DNA of 64,000 bases, taken from Mycobacterium neglectum. Lineage in GTDB: Bacteria > Actinomycetota > Actinomycetes > Mycobacteriales > Mycobacteriaceae. Under the pieces are notes generated by a model. That model worked only from the letters and a program-made list of their open reading frames with translations. It was not told where the DNA came from and searched no databases. Position numbers and translations under genes: made by a program. Positions 61,849 to 64,000 of the stretch are shown here, piece by piece (position 1 is the stretch's first letter; each line of letters starts with the position of its first letter). Where the stretch lies: assembly GCF_002591975.1 (NCBI RefSeq), contig NZ_NVQE01000005.1, positions 124,001 to 188,000 of the forward strand. Direction: 5' to 3'.

Positions 61849-64000
61849 TTGCTCGCCATCCTCATCGCCCACGCGGTCGCAACCGCTCTGGCTCCCCTGC
61901 TCGTGTACCGCTGGGGACGGATGGCGTTCTACCCGCTGGCGTTGGTGCCACTGGGATCACTGGTTTGGGTCGCGGCCAGCTGGCCGGCGCCCGGCGCGGC
62001 GGCGACAGTCGACGTGCCGTGGGTGCCTGAGCTGTCGATGAACTTCACGCTGAGGTTCGATTCGCTCGCGGCGATCATGAGCGTGCTCGTGCTGGCCATC
62101 GGCGCGCTGGTCCTGTTCTACTGCGCCGACTACTTCCAGCACCACGACGGGCACGCCGAGAAGCGGTTGCCCAGCTTCGCCGCCGAGATGGTCGCGTTCT
62201 CCGGCGCGATGTTCGGCCTCGTGACCAGCGACAACATGCTTCTGCTCTATGTGTTCTGGGAGCTGACGACGGTGTTGTCGTTCCTGCTGGTCGGACACTA
62301 TGCCGAGCGCGCCACGAGCCGCCGCGCCGCAACGCAGGCGTTGCTGGTGACGACGTTCGGCGGGTTGGCGATGCTCGTCGGCATCATCGTGCTCGGAAAC
62401 ATGGCGGGTACCTACCTGCTCTCCGAGCTGATCGCGTCGCCACCGACGGGCATCGCGGCCTCCGTCGGTGTCGTGCTCGTCCTCGTGGGGGCGCTGTCCA
62501 AATCGGCGATCGTGCCGATGCACTTCTGGCTACCGGGCGCGATGGCGGCCCCGACACCGGTCAGTGCGTATCTCCACGCCGCGGCGATGGTCAAGGCCGG
62601 CGTCTACCTCCTGGCGCGCATGACACCCGGCTTCGCGGATTCCCCACCGTGGCGCCCCATCGTCATCACGCTCGGGATCCTGACGATGCTGATGGCCGGC
62701 TGGCGGGCGGTGCGCGAGTACGACCTCAAGTTGATCCTCGCGTTCGGCACGGTCAGCCAACTCGGGCTGATCACGGTCATGGTTGGTTCAGGTGGCAGCG
62801 ACATGATGCTCGCCGGGCTGGCCATGCTGTGCGCGCACGCGATGTTCAAGGCGTCGCTGTTCATGGTCGTCGGGGTCATCGACCACGCCACCGGCACCCG
62901 TGACATCCGCAGACTGGCCTGGCTCGGTGCGCGCAGCAGGAGCCTGCTGATCATCGCCGTCGGCGCCACGGCCAGCATGGCGGCGCTGCCGCCGTTCTTC
63001 GGCTTCGTCGCCAAGGAGGCCGACCTCGAAACCGTGTTGCACAGCCCGGTGCTCGGCTCGGCCGCACCGTTCGTACTCGCGGGCATCGTGCTCGGTTCGG
63101 TGTTCACCACCATCTACAGCCTGCGCTTCCTGGTTGGCGCCTTCGGCCGCAAAGGACGCCAGGAGCCCAGCACCCGGGTGGCCGAAATGCACCGCCCCGA
63201 AATCGCTTTCATGTTGCCGCCCGCGTTGCTGGCCGCGGCCGGGCTCTTGTTCGGGCTGTGGCCAACCCAGCTCGACAACGTGTTGGACAGCTACGCGGAC
63301 ACGGTGCCCGGCGGAGAAGACTACGACCTGGCGCTGTGGCACGGACTCGGGCTGCCGCTGCTGTTGTCGGTTCTCGTCCTTGCGGTCGGCACCGCGGCGT
63401 TCTTCGGCCGGTCCCGCCTGCGCCGCATACGCACCGTTCGCGAACCCCTCGGCAACGCCGACAAGATCTACGACGCGGTAGTCCATGCACTGGACGTGCT
63501 CTCGATCCGGCTAACCGCGGCCACTCAGCGCGGTTCGATTCCAGCGACGCAGTCGGTGATCCTGACCACCCTCGTGCTGGTCCCGACCGTTGCGCTGGCG
63601 ATGGGCGCCCGCGATCGACCGGACTTCTTGGTGTGGGGCTCACCGATTCAGGTCGTGGTGGGTCTCATCGTGCTCGCGGCCGCGCTCGGCGCCACCATGA
63701 TGCGCAACCGACTGGCTGCCGTGCTGCTGGTCGGGGTGACCGGTTACGGCTGCGGCGCGATCTTCGCCTTCCACGGAGCACCAGACCTGGCGCTGACCCA
63801 GTTCCTCGTCGAAACACTGATGCTGGTCATCTTCGTTCTGGTTCTGCGTACGCTGCCCGCCGAGGCCGACCGCATCCACATCAACCGGTTCCGTTGGGCC
63901 AGAGCGGCACTGGCCATCGCGGTCGGCGGGAGTGTTACCACCCTGGCCGTCTACGCGATGGCCGCCCGCACCGGTACACCGATCGCCGAGCTGCTGCCCG
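61849..64000 (+). CDS. mrpA: Na+/H+ antiporter subunit A (MrpA/MnhA), cut by window end
   Basis: The open frame runs to the window edge (about 717 codons visible; family proteins are about 800-960). TTG start with GGAG 6 bases upstream; a GTG at 61843 is possible. N-terminus 'LLAILIAHAVATALAPLLV' and 'LYVFWELTTVLSFLLVGHY' (about 135-153), 'KSAIVPMHFWLPGAMAAPTPVSAY' near 218-240 and 'MCAHAMFKASLFMVVG' near 324-340 match the NuoL-like MrpA core. Part of an Mrp complex for Na+/H+ exchange and pH homeostasis; other subunits should follow. Confidence 0.93.
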   Translation, partial: MLAILIAHAVATALAPLLVYRWGRMAFYPLALVPLGSLVWVAASWPAPGAAATVDVPWVPELSMNFTLRFDSLAAIMSVLVLAIGALVLFYCADYFQHHDGHAEKRLPSFAAEMVAFSGAMFGLVTSDNMLLLYVFWELTTVLSFLLVGHYAERATSRRAATQALLVTTFGGLAMLVGIIVLGNMAGTYLLSELIASPPTGIAASVGVVLVLVGALSKSAIVPMHFWLPGAMAAPTPVSAYLHAAAMVKAGVYLLARMTPGFADSPPWRPIVITLGILTMLMAGWRAVREYDLKLILAFGTVSQLGLITVMVGSGGSDMMLAGLAMLCAHAMFKASLFMVVGVIDHATGTRDIRRLAWLGARSRSLLIIAVGATASMAALPPFFGFVAKEADLETVLHSPVLGSAAPFVLAGIVLGSVFTTIYSLRFLVGAFGRKGRQEPSTRVAEMHRPEIAFMLPPALLAAAGLLFGLWPTQLDNVLDSYADTVPGGEDYDLALWHGLGLPLLLSVLVLAVGTAAFFGRSRLRRIRTVREPLGNADKIYDAVVHALDVLSIRLTAATQRGSIPATQSVILTTLVLVPTVALAMGARDRPDFLVWGSPIQVVVGLIVLAAALGATMMRNRLAAVLLVGVTGYGCGAIFAFHGAPDLALTQFLVETLMLVIFVLVLRTLPAEADRIHINRFRWARAALAIAVGGSVTTLAVYAMAARTGTPIAELLP

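Noticed and set aside
61957..63486. Minus-strand open frames over the mrpA region
   Set aside because: The plus strand encodes a continuous, motif-rich MrpA; the reverse frames are Gln/Arg/His-rich and lack domains.

Overview
The window is high-GC DNA from an actinobacterium, almost certainly a fast-growing environmental Mycobacterium (Mycolicibacterium). The evidence is a GroEL2-type chaperonin with no adjacent groES and two CIRCE boxes, an EmbR-type BTAD/FHA regulator, a free-standing PE-PPE domain hydrolase, and gene order matching two M. tuberculosis blocks read in reverse. Those blocks are Rv0463-lpdC-Rv0461-Rv0460-Rv0459-Rv0458-Rv0457c-Rv0456c at about 14-24 kb and groEL2 ... Rv0439c-moeA2-psd-pssA-Rv0435c at about 41-60 kb. 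Rv numbers are from memory of gene order and protein length; no search was run. I saw no tRNA, rRNA, CRISPR array, insertion sequence or prophage.

Layout. (1) 1-13,959: catabolic island 1. A first tripartite tricarboxylate transporter (TctC cut by the window edge, TctB, TctA) is followed by a metal-dependent cyclase/amidohydrolase and a reverse-strand SDR. A second transporter then leads a tightly overlapped operon: TctC, a carboxymuconolactone-decarboxylase-like protein, TctB, TctA, SDR, 2-hydroxyacid dehydrogenase, SDR, a glutaredoxin-DinB fusion, a thioredoxin-like protein, a zinc alcohol dehydrogenase and an SDR. (2) 13,969-23,858: conserved housekeeping block (lpdC, small membrane proteins, DUF779 plus aldehyde dehydrogenase, prolyl oligopeptidase, a crotonase), interrupted by efeO-efeB. 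(3) 23,866-28,308: membrane protein, PPK2, aldehyde dehydrogenase, PAP2 phosphatase and DinB protein. (4) 28,318-36,037: catabolic island 2. On the minus strand are an IclR regulator, family III CoA-transferase, RraA-like protein, 2-hydroxyacid dehydrogenase and HMG-CoA lyase; divergent to them is a third complete transporter. (5) 36,056-41,158: assorted enzymes and an AbiEi/DUF559-like protein. (6) 41,159-53,762: groEL2, then a TetR-SDR-SDR unit, PE-PPE hydrolase, cupin, helicase, embR, HAD phosphatase, a pair of PH-domain membrane proteins and a Ddn-like protein. (7) 53,816-59,830: SDR-moeA2-psd-pssA-AAA ATPase operon. (8) 59,831-64,000: DUF1707 protein behind a striking inverted repeat, FAD monooxygenase, and the start of the Mrp antiporter subunit A.

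How the genes fit together. Islands 1 and 2 each look like import of a small organic acid by a TctCBA carrier followed by cytoplasmic oxidation or CoA-dependent cleavage. In island 2, CoA-transferase plus HMG-CoA lyase suggests a branched hydroxy-dicarboxylate such as 3-hydroxy-3-methylglutarate, broken down to acetyl-CoA and a keto acid. Substrates are inferred, not shown. Many genes inside the operons overlap by 4 bases (ATGA or GTGA), which supports co-transcription. No gene-free stretch exceeds about 300 bases; the longest (about 250 bases, 4560-4812) is annotated.
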